Below, piece by piece: positions 15,140 through 23,788 of a stretch of 64,000 nt of DNA. Every line of letters starts with the position of its first letter. The stretch's first letter is position 1. The stretch spans positions 1 to 64,000 of the forward strand of contig UCFC01000023.1 in the NCBI GenBank assembly GCA_900471515.1, in the 5' to 3' direction. This DNA is from Hyphomicrobiales bacterium. GTDB lineage: Bacteria > Pseudomonadota > Alphaproteobacteria > Rhizobiales > Rhizobiaceae. The notes under the pieces were generated by a model. That model had not been told where the DNA came from, ran no database searches, and saw only the letters and a program-made list of their open reading frames with translations. The position numbers and the translations under genes were made by a program.

Positions 15140-17344
15140 TTGCCGGCAGTCTTGAGGTCTAAAAGCAACGGGTCGGGATTGGGCCGCCATACCACAGTTA
15201 CTGGCGTGCTTTTTTCCTTCGCAGTCATTGTTGCTGTCGTCACCATCATGGTTTTGACGGCGCTGGAGCGCGTGTCTGAAAATGCCAACGTTCTCGACGA
15301 CGAGCGCTCGCGCGAGACCACTGTCGGCGCACTCAAGACCTTCGAGGATCAGCTTGCCGCCACGCTCGACGACTATGCCGCCTGGGACGACGCGGCAGCC
15401 AATGTCTACCGGGCGGACGGCATGGCATGGACGATCAGCAATTACGGCGAAATGTCCGTCAACAGCCCTCTCTTCGATACGGCAATCGTCGTCGACGACC
15501 AGAAGAAGACCGTCATGGCCTATCAGGATGGCCTGCCCATGCAGAAGCCGGTGGGCGATTTCTTTGCGCCTGCTCTCTGGCAGCTTTTGGACAGGGCTCG
15601 TGCGCCCGACGCCGGCGACAAGCCGCAGGCGACGGGTTTCACCAGGACCGAAAGGGGCATTGCCGCCGTCGGCATCGCGCTCGTGCGCGAGAAGTCCGGT
15701 GCGCTGGACGTGCCTGCCGGTCAGCATCGCTACCTAATTTTCGCCAGGCATCTCGATGATGCGAAAATTTCCGCTCTCGGCGCCACATACGTGCTGAACG
15801 GGTTGCGGCTCGTGCCTGCGGATTTCGCCTCGGCCTATTCGGTCGAAATCGCAGATCCCACTCGCGCGGTCCTTGGCAAGCTTGTCTGGGTGTCGCGTTC
15901 GCCGGGAGATATCGGTTATGCGCAGGTGCGGCCCATGGTCATCCAGGCGCTTGGTCTGGTCGGCCTGTTCTTTGCCGTCCTGCTCATCATCGGCTGGCTT
16001 GCCGGGCGGCGTCTCAAGGCGGAGGAAAACAGCGCGCGAGAGGAAACGCTCCGTGATCGCCTCAGCGGCCTTTCCAACCGCGATGGCCTGGGCCTTGCCG
16101 TCGACAGCTTCGTGGCGCAGGCACGGCAGACGAAGCGGAACGTCCTGCTGCTCTATCTCGATCTCGATGGATTCAAGGAAGTCAACGACAGCTACGGCCA
16201 CGGCACCGGCGACCAGCTGATCCGCGCGGTCGCGGCGGGACTGGACGTGCTGATCCCGGACGGTGCCGTGCTTGCGCGCATCGGCGGGGATGAATTCGCA
16301 ATCGCTTTCCTTTCGGAGGCGGAGAATGCGGCCGCGCTGCAGCTTGCCGAGCAGATCCTCGATTTCCTTGCCGAGCCGCTTGAGGTCGGCCGTCGTATCG
16401 TCGTGGTCGGCGCCAGCATCGGCATTGCCATGTCGCCGCTGGGCTCGATCGATCGCGAAGAACTGGTCCGCCGCGCCGATCTCGCCATGTACAAGGCGAA
16501 GGAAGCCGGTCGCGCCCGCATGACGCTCTACGATCCGGCCATGGATACCGATCGCGCGCAGCGCAATGCGCTGGAGCTCGATCTGCGCATGGCGATCGAA
16601 AGCGGCGACCTCACGCTTGCCTATCAGCCGCTTGTCGATGCCGCGACGCATGAGATGACCGGCGTCGAAGCGCTGGTGCGCTGGAACAGGCCCGGCCACG
16701 GCCCGGTTTCGCCGGAGATTTTCATCCCCATCGCCGAGACCAGCGGGCTCATTGAATCGCTCGGCCTTTTCGTGCTGCGCAAGGCCTGTGAGACGGCAAA
16801 ACAGTGGCCGGAGCTGAAGATCTCGGTCAACGTCTCACCGGGCCAGTTCCGCAATCCGGCTTTCACCGATTACGTGCGCTACGTGCTGAAGCAGACGGAG
16901 ATCGAGGCGAGCCACGTCACGCTGGAAATCACCGAAGGTTATATGATCCAGAACCCGCAGCGCACGCGCCAGTCGATCGAGCGCCTGAAGTCGCTTGGCG
17001 TGAAGGTGGCGCTCGACGACTTCGGCTCCGGTTTCTCGTCGATCGGCTATCTGCGCCAGTTCGGCTTCGACCGCATCAAGATCGACCGCTCGCTGGTGAC
17101 GGATATCACCACCGACGACCGGCAGCGGGAAATGCTGCAGGCGACGGTCGCGCTCGCACGTGCGCTCGATATCCCGGTCACGGCAGAGGGTATCGAAACC
17201 GAGGAGCAGGCCGTCGCATTGCGGCTCTTCGGCAGCGACTGCCTGCAGGGGTACTTCTTCGGAAAGCCGATGTCGGCCGAGCAGATCAACGACCTGTTGC
17301 AGGAGCGGCGCGAAGCCCGGGTCCTGCGCCGGATCGCGGGCTGA
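15140..17344 (+). CDS. CHASE4-GGDEF-EAL c-di-GMP signalling protein
   Basis: A 734-residue bifunctional membrane sensor. After a TM segment (about residues 18-40) a periplasmic CHASE4 domain runs to about residue 265 (LDDYAAWDDAAANVY), then a second TM. The GGDEF domain has an intact RIGGDEF site but no RxxD inhibitory site at the usual distance. The EAL domain has EALVRW, EITEGYMI, DDFGSGFSSIGYL, KIDRSLV and AEGIETEEQ, so both synthesis and breakdown of c-di-GMP are possible. I place the start at TTG 15140 with GGGGAG nine bases upstream. The frame is open back to TTG 15017, but that stretch is AT-rich and promoter-like. Start uncertain; domain calls sure. Confidence 0.88.
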   Translation: MPAVLRSKSNGSGLGRHTTVTGVLFSFAVIVAVVTIMVLTALERVSENANVLDDERSRETTVGALKTFEDQLAATLDDYAAWDDAAANVYRADGMAWTISNYGEMSVNSPLFDTAIVVDDQKKTVMAYQDGLPMQKPVGDFFAPALWQLLDRARAPDAGDKPQATGFTRTERGIAAVGIALVREKSGALDVPAGQHRYLIFARHLDDAKISALGATYVLNGLRLVPADFASAYSVEIADPTRAVLGKLVWVSRSPGDIGYAQVRPMVIQALGLVGLFFAVLLIIGWLAGRRLKAEENSAREETLRDRLSGLSNRDGLGLAVDSFVAQARQTKRNVLLLYLDLDGFKEVNDSYGHGTGDQLIRAVAAGLDVLIPDGAVLARIGGDEFAIAFLSEAENAAALQLAEQILDFLAEPLEVGRRIVVVGASIGIAMSPLGSIDREELVRRADLAMYKAKEAGRARMTLYDPAMDTDRAQRNALELDLRMAIESGDLTLAYQPLVDAATHEMTGVEALVRWNRPGHGPVSPEIFIPIAETSGLIESLGLFVLRKACETAKQWPELKISVNVSPGQFRNPAFTDYVRYVLKQTEIEASHVTLEITEGYMIQNPQRTRQSIERLKSLGVKVALDDFGSGFSSIGYLRQFGFDRIKIDRSLVTDITTDDRQREMLQATVALARALDIPVTAEGIETEEQAVALRLFGSDCLQGYFFGKPMSAEQINDLLQERREARVLRRIAG

Positions 17345-17413
17345 ACCGGCGCCTAATCCCTTTGTCGTCACGCAAGTCCGGACGTGGCGCCGCGCACCTT
17401 TGCCGAAGCCGCG

Positions 17414-18343
17414 TCAGGTGCCGATATGTTTCTGGCCACGCTTCCTGGCGAGCGCGATCTGGTGCTGGCGCTGGCGGTAGCGCAGGCGGTCCTCTTCGCT
17501 GCGGGTATGATAACAATTGCTGCAGGAAACGCCCTCCTCGTAATAGGGCGAAGTGACCTCTTGCGCCGTGATCGGATTGCGGCAGGCATGGCAGAGTTTG
17601 TGCTCGCCTTCCTTCAGCCCATGTTCGACCGAAACGCGCTCGTCGAAGACGAAGCAGGCGCCGTCCCAGAGGCTTTCTTCCTGCGGCACTTCCTCCAGAT
17701 ATTTCAGGATGCCGCCCTTGAGGTGGTAGACCTCATCGAAACCCTGTTCCTTCATGAAGGCCGTCGCCTTCTCGCAGCGGATGCCGCCGGTGCAATACAT
17801 GGCGATCTTCGGCTTGTTGTGCAGGCCGGGATTGTTGCGCACCCAGTCCGGAAACTCGCGGAAGGTCTTGGTCTTCGGATCGATGGCGCCGCGGAAGGTG
17901 CCGATCGCCGTCTCGTAGTCGTTGCGCGTGTCGATCACGATCGTATCGGGATCGGAGATCAGGGCATTCCAGTCGCCGGGGTCGACATAGGTGCCAACCA
18001 CCTTGTTGGGGTCGATATTCTCGACGCCCATGGTGACGATCTCCTTCTTCAGCTTCACCTTCATGCGCAGGAAAGGCATCTTGGAAGCACGGCTTTCCTT
18101 ATGCTCGAGCGCGGCGAACTCCGGCTGGGCGCGCAGGAAAGCGAGCACGGTGCGGATGCCGGCGTCCGGACCGGCAATCGTGCCGTTGATGCCTTCATGG
18201 GCAAGCAGAAGCGTGCCCTTGACGCCATTTTCCTCGCAGAGCGCCTGCAAGGGCTGCTGCAGGCTTTCGTATCGCGGCAGCGAGACGAAATGGTAAAGTG
18301 CTGCCACGAGGAAGGGGCTTGTCTGGATCGCGTTTTCGGTCAT
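17414..18343 (-). CDS. trhO: tRNA uridine-34 hydroxylase, rhodanese family
   Basis: A 309-residue TrhO/YceA-type protein, which in other bacteria makes 5-hydroxyuridine at position 34 of certain tRNAs using prephenate-independent chemistry. An N-terminal acylphosphatase-like part ([32 protein letters not shown]) is followed by a rhodanese domain with [19 protein letters not shown] and the active-site loop [11 protein letters not shown]. The C-terminal cysteine-rich tail includes CHACRNPI and CSNCYH. The start is ATG 18343 by family length; an upstream ATG in frame would add 14 residues. It stands alone. Confidence 0.92.
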   Translation of the reverse strand: MTENAIQTSPFLVAALYHFVSLPRYESLQQPLQALCEENGVKGTLLLAHEGINGTIAGPDAGIRTVLAFLRAQPEFAALEHKESRASKMPFLRMKVKLKKEIVTMGVENIDPNKVVGTYVDPGDWNALISDPDTIVIDTRNDYETAIGTFRGAIDPKTKTFREFPDWVRNNPGLHNKPKIAMYCTGGIRCEKATAFMKEQGFDEVYHLKGGILKYLEEVPQEESLWDGACFVFDERVSVEHGLKEGEHKLCHACRNPITAQEVTSPYYEEGVSCSNCYHTRSEEDRLRYRQRQHQIALARKRGQKHIGT

Positions 18344-18412
18344 GCGCGTGGAAATACAGAAGGTGTCGTCCTTGCGCAATAACATTACGCAAGGGCGCTC
18401 GCGTTTGACGCC

Positions 18413-19255
18413 TCAAGGGGCCGGCGGGAAATCGGTCGAGAAGGCGGTTTCCTTCTGCCCCTCGATACTGGCAAGGCGCTCGCCGAGCGCTTTCATGATG
18501 GCCGTATAGGAGTCGCTGCCGAGCACGATGCGTTTCGGTGCAGGAGACTGGTCGGCGCTGGAGATGATGATTTCCACCATCCTGGCGGGATCGCCAATCG
18601 GCAGCCGCGAGCGATCCTGCAGTATCGTGTGCACCAAACCGGCGGGCGTGCCCTGATAGGCGTCGATCTTCGTTCCGACCTGTGCGTTGCCGAAGCGGAA
18701 TTCCGTACGGGCGCCGCCGGGCTCGACAATGGTTACGCCGATGTTGAAAGGGGCAAGCTCCTGCACCATTGCTTCGAAGAAGCCCTCCGCTCCCCATTTG
18801 CTCGCATGATAGAGCGAGCCGCCGGCCATCGCCGCAAGGCCGCCATAGGTGGATATCTGAACGATGCGCCCGCCGCCCTGGGCACGCAGATGCGGAACGG
18901 CCGCCCGCACGAGGTGGATCGGCCCGGCCAGATTGGTTGCGATCTGATGGTCGATCTGTTCGTCCGACAGTTCCTCGGCCGCCCCGAACAGGCCGTAGCC
19001 GGCATTGCTGACCACAATGTCGATGCGCCCCAACTCGGCAAAGGCGCGGTTCACCACGGCGCGGATGCCCGCGACATCGATCATGTCCAATTGCGCAATC
19101 CAGAGCCGGTCGCCGTAGAGCGCCTTGAGGTCATCGGCTGCAGTGGCCTTGCGGATAGTGCCAGCAACACGCTCGCCGCTCGACAGCAGGCGCTCGGCCA
19201 TGAGACGACCGAAGCCGCTGGAGATGCCGGTAATAAACCAGGTGCGTTCCATCAT
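18413..19255 (-). CDS. Short-chain dehydrogenase/reductase
   Basis: A 280-residue classical SDR. Cofactor motif TGISSGFG is at residues 9-16, then NAGYG near residue 86, a catalytic Ser in VQISTYGG and the active-site YHASK near residue 155. The sequence after it (EELAPFNIGVTIVEPGGARTEF pattern) is typical. The enzyme is probably an NADP(H)-dependent alcohol or ketone reductase of unknown substrate. It is divergent from a TetR gene, with operators overlapping its promoter, so it is very probably repressed by that TetR. ATG 19252 is an alternative start. Confidence 0.92.
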   Translation of the reverse strand: MMERTWFITGISSGFGRLMAERLLSSGERVAGTIRKATAADDLKALYGDRLWIAQLDMIDVAGIRAVVNRAFAELGRIDIVVSNAGYGLFGAAEELSDEQIDHQIATNLAGPIHLVRAAVPHLRAQGGGRIVQISTYGGLAAMAGGSLYHASKWGAEGFFEAMVQELAPFNIGVTIVEPGGARTEFRFGNAQVGTKIDAYQGTPAGLVHTILQDRSRLPIGDPARMVEIIISSADQSPAPKRIVLGSDSYTAIMKALGERLASIEGQKETAFSTDFPPAP

Positions 19256-19270
19256 TGAGAACCTTTCTAA

Positions 19271-19316
19271 CTAACCAGTTAGACAGTTAACTAGATCTAT
19301 CTAACCGGTTAGTCAA
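19271..19316. promoter_or_regulatory. TetR operators overlapping the SDR promoter
   Basis: CTAACCAGTTAG (19271-19282) and the perfect palindrome CTAACCGGTTAG (19301-19312) flank a related AGTTAACT core (19285-19292); the outer sites are 30 bp apart centre to centre. On the minus strand TTGACT (19311-19316) and TAGTTA (19288-19293) are 17 bp apart, so the palindrome at 19301-19312 covers part of the -35 box of the SDR gene. Confidence 0.8.
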
Positions 19317-19354
19317 GTGATAGGGCTGGAGCAGCTGGAAAGGAATCGGATTGC

Positions 19355-19927
19355 ATGCGCAACGCGGAACTGAGCAAGGAGAAGATACTGGCGGCAGCCC
19401 TGCGGGAGTTCTCCGATTTCGGCATTGCCGGCGCGCGCGTGGACCGCATCGCCAAAGCTGCGGGATGCAACAAGAATCTCATCTATATCTATTTCGAGAG
19501 CAAGGAAGCGCTGTTCGAGACTATCCTGCGCAAGCACCTTACGCGGATCTATGAGGAACTGCATTTCACGCCGGAAGACCTGCCCGATTATGCCGCGCGC
19601 ATCGTCGATTTTGCCATGGCAAATCCCGATCTCATGCGCCTGCTTGCCTGGTTCGGGCTCGAGCGGAAGGTTGGCAGCCCGGCTGAACGCAGCGCTTCGG
19701 CCGGGAAGAAGGTCGCGGCCCTTGCCGAAGCGCAGGCGCAAGGCATAGTGGATGCTCGTTTTCCACCTGCTTTCCTGCTGACAATCATCATGTCGATTTC
19801 GACGGCCTGGACGGCCGTCAATCCTTTCGGACCATCCTTCGATCAGGAGGGGGCAGAAGACCTGAGCGCCTTGCGCCGAAGAGTATCCGAAGTCGTGCGG
19901 CTCCTGGTCAGGCCTCCTGCCAGGTGA
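19355..19927 (+). CDS. TetR-family repressor
   Basis: A 190-residue TetR regulator. The HTH domain covers residues 8-55 (ILAAALREFSDFGIAGARV, IAKAAGCNKNLIYIYFESKEALF). The ligand domain begins near residue 60 and its C-terminal part resembles TetR_C domains of the AcrR-like group. It is divergent from the SDR gene, with matching palindromes in the 99-bp gap. The gene ends six bases from the convergent VOC gene with no visible terminator. Confidence 0.92.
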   Translation: MRNAELSKEKILAAALREFSDFGIAGARVDRIAKAAGCNKNLIYIYFESKEALFETILRKHLTRIYEELHFTPEDLPDYAARIVDFAMANPDLMRLLAWFGLERKVGSPAERSASAGKKVAALAEAQAQGIVDARFPPAFLLTIIMSISTAWTAVNPFGPSFDQEGAEDLSALRRRVSEVVRLLVRPPAR

Positions 19928-19933
19928 TGGGGA

Positions 19934-20401
19934 CTACTGTCGGCGTGCCTGCCATTGCGCATGGGAGCGCATGCCGAAAGCGGCGTCGGGCTCCTCGTCA
20001 AGCACGCTCAGGAATTCGATGGAATGACCGTCGGGATCGTTGAAATAGAGCGAGAGCGCCGGCACCCAGCCGATGACGATCGGTTCGGTGATCGGCTCGC
20101 CGTGGAAGCCGTGCAGTTTCAGCCCCCTGTCGATCAGCAGCGCCGGCGCCCGCATCATTTCGTCCCGCGACAGGCGAAAGGCCATGTGCAGGCGCATCTT
20201 CAAGGGGCCGGTGCCGGTTTCCCAGAGGCCGAGCATGCCGTTCTCCCTGCCGTTCACCCAGAAGAAGGCGATGCGGCGCTCGGGAAATTCTGCGGCGAGT
20301 TCCAGGCCCAGAATATCGCGGTAGAAGGGAACGGAAACCTTCAGATCGGCGACGGTGAGATGGGTTTCGTAGATCGCATGGATCTGTGGGGGGGGCGGCA
20401 T
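19934..20401 (-). CDS. VOC-family (glyoxalase-like) protein
   Basis: A 155-residue vicinal-oxygen-chelate fold protein. The N-terminal metal-ligand His is in YETHLTVADL, followed by FYRDILGLEL, MRLHMAF and the C-terminal YFNDPDGHSIEFL with the second His and Glu. Members include glyoxalase I, fosfomycin-resistance enzymes and dioxygenases; the substrate is not evident. Just after the ATG the coding strand has eight consecutive C (20388-20395). An SD-preceded ATG at 20414 is out of frame by one base because of this run, so a length error or slippage is possible. Confidence 0.85.
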   Translation of the reverse strand: MPPPPQIHAIYETHLTVADLKVSVPFYRDILGLELAAEFPERRIAFFWVNGRENGMLGLWETGTGPLKMRLHMAFRLSRDEMMRAPALLIDRGLKLHGFHGEPITEPIVIGWVPALSLYFNDPDGHSIEFLSVLDEEPDAAFGMRSHAQWQARRQ

Positions 20402-20488
20402 TGTCGGCAGACATGTCTTCCTCGGCGGGTTGATTGACCGGCCAAGGCTAGGATCTCAACCAATGTTGAGGTCAACAGATAAAATTCA

Positions 20489-21397
20489 TCAATTGCGGAT
20501 CGAGACCCAGAGCAGTTCAAGACGCTGCGCTTCGTCATCCGGATCGTCGCCGTAGAGCGTTTCGGCGCTGCGCAGCGCCTCGCTCCGATCCTGCTGCTGG
20601 CGGAAGATGATGGCATCCAGCAGATGGGCGAGATCGTCGTTGCGGGTGAAGAGTTGCGGCTCTGCCTCCACGAGACCCGAGAGCACGGAGAGATCGTTTA
20701 TATGGCCGAGCCGCTCGACGATGTCCTTGGCGAAATCGCGCTTGGCCTTCATGGCGCTTGGCCAGAGGTCGCGCAGAAGCGAGTGATAGAGGCGATAATC
20801 GTAAGTGCGCTTGCGCAGCTCATGAAAATCTTCGGCCGCGGCCTCCTCGTGGCAGGCATCGAGCGCCTCTCTGGCGCGCGATGCCGTCCGGCGCCAGCTC
20901 TTTGCCAGCATGCGGGCATTCTTGCGGTGGCTGTTGTCGAAGACGACGTCGTCGAGCGCCGTAATCGCCTCCCGCAGGCGGCCGGCAGCGTCGTGCAGCC
21001 TTTGTTCCAGGTCGCTTTCGGCCTCCGCCATCCAGTCGCGCCGAGCTTCGAGAATGGCGACGATACGGCCGAGCGCCTCGGCCTCTTCCGGGTTTCGGGC
21101 ATTTTCCTGCAGGTAACACGCAGTGCCGACGATTGCTGCGGCATCGCGGATCGTGGAGAGCGACCGTGCCGTTTCCCGCAGCCGCGCATTTTCGCGCTTC
21201 TGGAATTCCGGCACTTCCCGAGACACCAGACGATAGAGCGAGCGCAGCCGCTTGATATTCTTGCGGAAGGCATGGATCGCCTCATGGGCGCCTTCCGGCC
21301 GCTTATCGAGAACGGTGATGGCGCGCGTCAGTTGCTCCTCGGCGGCGCTTCGGAACTCGTCGGTAAAGTCGGCCTCAGGCCGTATGCGATAGCCCAT
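20489..21397 (-). CDS. CHAD-domain protein
   Basis: A 302-residue helical CHAD-domain protein, starting inside the end of the CYTH gene with a 23-bp overlap in another frame. CHAD domains carry conserved histidines and basic residues that bind polyphosphate. Here they appear as EAIHAFRKNIKRLRSLYRL near residue 35 and FHELRKRTYDYRLYHSLLRDLW near residue 195. CYTH and CHAD are frequently fused in one polypeptide; here they are separate but probably translationally coupled genes. Likely role: polyphosphate-associated scaffold or partner of the triphosphatase. Confidence 0.87.
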   Translation of the reverse strand: MGYRIRPEADFTDEFRSAAEEQLTRAITVLDKRPEGAHEAIHAFRKNIKRLRSLYRLVSREVPEFQKRENARLRETARSLSTIRDAAAIVGTACYLQENARNPEEAEALGRIVAILEARRDWMAEAESDLEQRLHDAAGRLREAITALDDVVFDNSHRKNARMLAKSWRRTASRAREALDACHEEAAAEDFHELRKRTYDYRLYHSLLRDLWPSAMKAKRDFAKDIVERLGHINDLSVLSGLVEAEPQLFTRNDDLAHLLDAIIFRQQQDRSEALRSAETLYGDDPDDEAQRLELLWVSIRN

Positions 21398-21863
21398 GCC
21401 TGTCGTGCTCAAATTCTGTAGCCAGCGCCTGATTGGAATAGCGGAAATCGCCGGTGACCTCGCGGCCAAGCCAGGCGGGCAGGGGAGGATTGTCGGTTTC
21501 GGCCTGCATTTCGACTTCGGCGATGACGAGGCCACGATGGGCGCCGGCAAAGACATCGACTTCCCAGACGAAACCTTCATAGGGGACGCGGTAACGCGTC
21601 TTTTCGATGACGATACCGATGGCGTTTTCCAGCAGTTCCTCGGCGTCGGCGACGGGGATCTCATACTCGAATTCGTCGCGGGTGAGCGTGCCGCGGCCGA
21701 TCTTCATCGTCAGCCGCGCGGTCTTCCCATCAAGGATACGAATACGCACCGAGCGGTCATCCATGGAGGCGACGTAGCCCTGTTTCAGGACCGATTTGGA
21801 CTCTGCGGCAGAGCGCCATGCTTCGCCACGTACGAGGAACTTCCGTTCGATCTCTTTCGCCAT
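21375..21863 (-). CDS. CYTH-domain triphosphatase
   Basis: A 162-residue CYTH (triphosphate tunnel) protein, beginning with the signature EIERKFLV (ExExK motif) at residues 4-11. The tunnel strands follow: QGYVASMDDRSVRIRI, ARLTMKIGRG, EFEYEIP, TRYRVPYEGFVWEVDVF and VIAEVEM. Enzymes of this size are inorganic triphosphatases or related nucleotide phosphatases needing Mg2+. AAAGG lies before the ATG. It is upstream of and overlaps the CHAD gene. Confidence 0.9.
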   Translation of the reverse strand: MAKEIERKFLVRGEAWRSAAESKSVLKQGYVASMDDRSVRIRILDGKTARLTMKIGRGTLTRDEFEYEIPVADAEELLENAIGIVIEKTRYRVPYEGFVWEVDVFAGAHRGLVIAEVEMQAETDNPPLPAWLGREVTGDFRYSNQALATEFEHDRHGLSHTA

Positions 21864-22014
21864 ACGAATGAACCTTTTGTGACGATCACGGCACGGTAGC
21901 CCAATTTATAGGGATTTAATACCCGTCTTGTCGCATGGGCCGGTTTTATCTCGACAAGCCCCCGTGGGGGCGTTATTCGAAAGCCGATTTCAATCGTTTA
22001 AGGGAACCGTGGCC

Positions 22015-22653
22015 ATGGGCGAGAAGACAGAAAAACTCCTTTCCATCCTGAAACTCCAGCCTGTCGTTCCGGTCCTGATCGTCGATGATGCCAAGTCGGC
22101 TGTATCGCTTGCCCGCGCGCTCGTTGCGGGCGGCCTGAAGGCGATCGAGATCACCATGCGCACGCCGGCTGCCCTCGACGCTGTGCGTGCAGTCGCCGCT
22201 GAAGTGGAAGGCGCGGAAGTCGGCGCCGGCACCATCCTCAACGCCGCCCATTGGGAAGCCGCCGTAAAGGCTGGCTCCAAGTTCATCGTCAGCCCCGGCA
22301 CGACCCAGGAGCTGCTGGACGCCGCAGCCGATTCTCCGGTGCCGCTGCTGCCGGGTGCTGCGACCGCAAGCGAAGTCATGGCGCTGCGCGAAGAAGGCTA
22401 CCAGGTTCTCAAGTTCTTTCCGGCCGAGCAGGCCGGCGGTGCGGCCTATCTCAAGGCGCTGTCCTCGCCGCTTGCCGGTACGTTCTTCTGCCCGACCGGC
22501 GGCATCTCGCTCAAGAATGCCAATGACTATCTCTCGCTGCCGAACGTCGTCTGCGTCGGCGGCTCGTGGGTCGCGCCGAAGGAACTGGTTGCGGCAGGTG
22601 ACTGGGCCGGCATCACCAAGCTTGCTTCCGAAGCTTTTGCGCTGAAGGGCTGA
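22015..22653 (+). CDS. eda: 2-dehydro-3-deoxyphosphogluconate (KDPG) aldolase
   Basis: A 212-residue class I aldolase that splits KDPG to pyruvate and glyceraldehyde 3-phosphate, the last step of the Entner-Doudoroff pathway. Catalytic Glu45 and Arg49 are in [10 protein letters not shown], the phosphate and pyruvate sites in VSPGTTQ and LPGAATASE, and the Schiff-base Lys133 in VLKFFPAEQ, at the same numbers as in the E. coli enzyme. ATG 22015 is the natural family start, after AAGGGA; the upstream open frame is not needed. It may also act on related 2-keto-3-deoxy acids. Confidence 0.95.
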   Translation: MGEKTEKLLSILKLQPVVPVLIVDDAKSAVSLARALVAGGLKAIEITMRTPAALDAVRAVAAEVEGAEVGAGTILNAAHWEAAVKAGSKFIVSPGTTQELLDAAADSPVPLLPGAATASEVMALREEGYQVLKFFPAEQAGGAAYLKALSSPLAGTFFCPTGGISLKNANDYLSLPNVVCVGGSWVAPKELVAAGDWAGITKLASEAFALKG

Positions 22654-22692
22654 GCGGGCCGCGCAATCGGGTCTTAAAACCTAAAGTCTTGC

Positions 22693-22716
22693 ACGAGGGT
22701 GGCTTGCCGCCCTCGT
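22693..22716 (+). terminator. Possible terminator after eda
   Basis: ACGAGGG and CCCTCGT pair around a ten-base region that can extend the stem with one mismatch, followed by TT-rich sequence. It is a moderate candidate only. Confidence 0.4.
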
Positions 22717-22781
22717 TTGTATTTCGGCAGTCGCAAACCTATGTTCTCCTCCAGCCTCTGCAACAGGGAGAAGACGAGGAC

Positions 22782-23501
22782 ATGTTCGACGCGAAGAAGC
22801 TACTCGACCAGTTTCTGGGATCGCAGGTGCCGGGCGTGGGCGGCAGCGTGCGTGATCGGGCCGGCGATGCGATCCAGATGGCGAAGGACAATCCGCTGAA
22901 GACCGGCGCGCTTGCCGCCGTTCTTCTCGGCACCAAGACCGGTCGCAGCATCGCAGGCAATGCCATTACGATCGGCGGGCTCGCGGCCATTGCAGGTCTC
23001 GGCTATCAGGCCTGGAAGAATTATCAGGCCGGGCAGGCGCCGGCGGCACCGTCCGACGCGCCGACGGCCAACAATCCCGTGCTTCTGCCGCCGCCTGCCG
23101 AATCCGGCTTCGGAACGGCTTCGCCGGCAACCAGCAACGAATTCGTGCTTGTCCTTATCCGTGCCATGATCGCCGCCGCCAAGGCCGACGGCCATATCGA
23201 CGACGCGGAACGGACGCTCATCATGGACAAAGTCAAGGCCGCCGATGTCAGCGGCGAAGCCGCAAGCTTCATCGAGCGCGAGCTTTCGGAGCCGACGGAT
23301 ATCGATGCGCTTGTCGCAGCCGCCGTGACCGAGGAGCAGAAGGTCGAACTCTACACGGCCTCGCGCCTGACGATCGAGCCCGATTCACGGGCCGAACGCG
23401 GTTATCTCGATCTGCTTGCAGGCCGGCTCGGTCTTCCCGATCAGCTTGTCGATCATATCGAAGCGACGGTTTCTTCCGCCAAGACGACGCTGTCGCAATA
23501 G
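22782..23501 (+). CDS. TerB-like / DUF533 membrane-associated protein
   Basis: A 239-residue protein of the DUF533 type, related to the TerB tellurite-resistance fold. The N-terminal half has FDAKKLLDQFLG, then a glycine-rich hydrophobic stretch around residues 45-85 (GALAAVLLGTKTGR, GGLAAIAGLGYQAWKNY). A Pro/Ala-rich linker follows, then a helical TerB-like domain from about residue 125 with AMIAAAKADGHIDDAERTLIMDKV. It is probably inner-membrane-associated; function unknown. GACGAGGA precedes ATG 22782. Confidence 0.82.
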   Translation: MFDAKKLLDQFLGSQVPGVGGSVRDRAGDAIQMAKDNPLKTGALAAVLLGTKTGRSIAGNAITIGGLAAIAGLGYQAWKNYQAGQAPAAPSDAPTANNPVLLPPPAESGFGTASPATSNEFVLVLIRAMIAAAKADGHIDDAERTLIMDKVKAADVSGEAASFIERELSEPTDIDALVAAAVTEEQKVELYTASRLTIEPDSRAERGYLDLLAGRLGLPDQLVDHIEATVSSAKTTLSQ

Positions 23502-23582
23502 GATCGGCGGACAGCCCCCAGGGCCGGTTGCCTTTGCAGGGCGGCTGGCCTATCCACTCCCGGACAAGAGGAGTGACTATCC

Positions 23583-23786
23583 ATGAGCCCGGAAAGCCGT
23601 TCGCAGGCAATCGCCGCCGCCATCATCCTTATTTGTGCCGGGCTGGTGATCTATTTCCTGCCGACCATCGTGCTGTGGATCGGCAGTTTTTCGCCGACAC
23701 TGGCGGTCATCGTCGGCGTCTGCCTGCTGATGTGTTTCTTCGGCATCTTCTGGCTGCGGGCGCGCTATCAGCGCAGGAGGCCCTGA
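23583..23786 (+). CDS. Small two-helix membrane protein
   Basis: A 67-residue protein with two hydrophobic helices at about residues 8-28 and 34-57 and a basic C-terminal end (RARYQRRRP). AGAGGAG lies upstream of the ATG. No family recognised. It may belong with the preceding TerB-like gene, 81 bp upstream. Confidence 0.65.
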   Translation: MSPESRSQAIAAAIILICAGLVIYFLPTIVLWIGSFSPTLAVIVGVCLLMCFFGIFWLRARYQRRRP

Positions 23787-23788
23787 CC

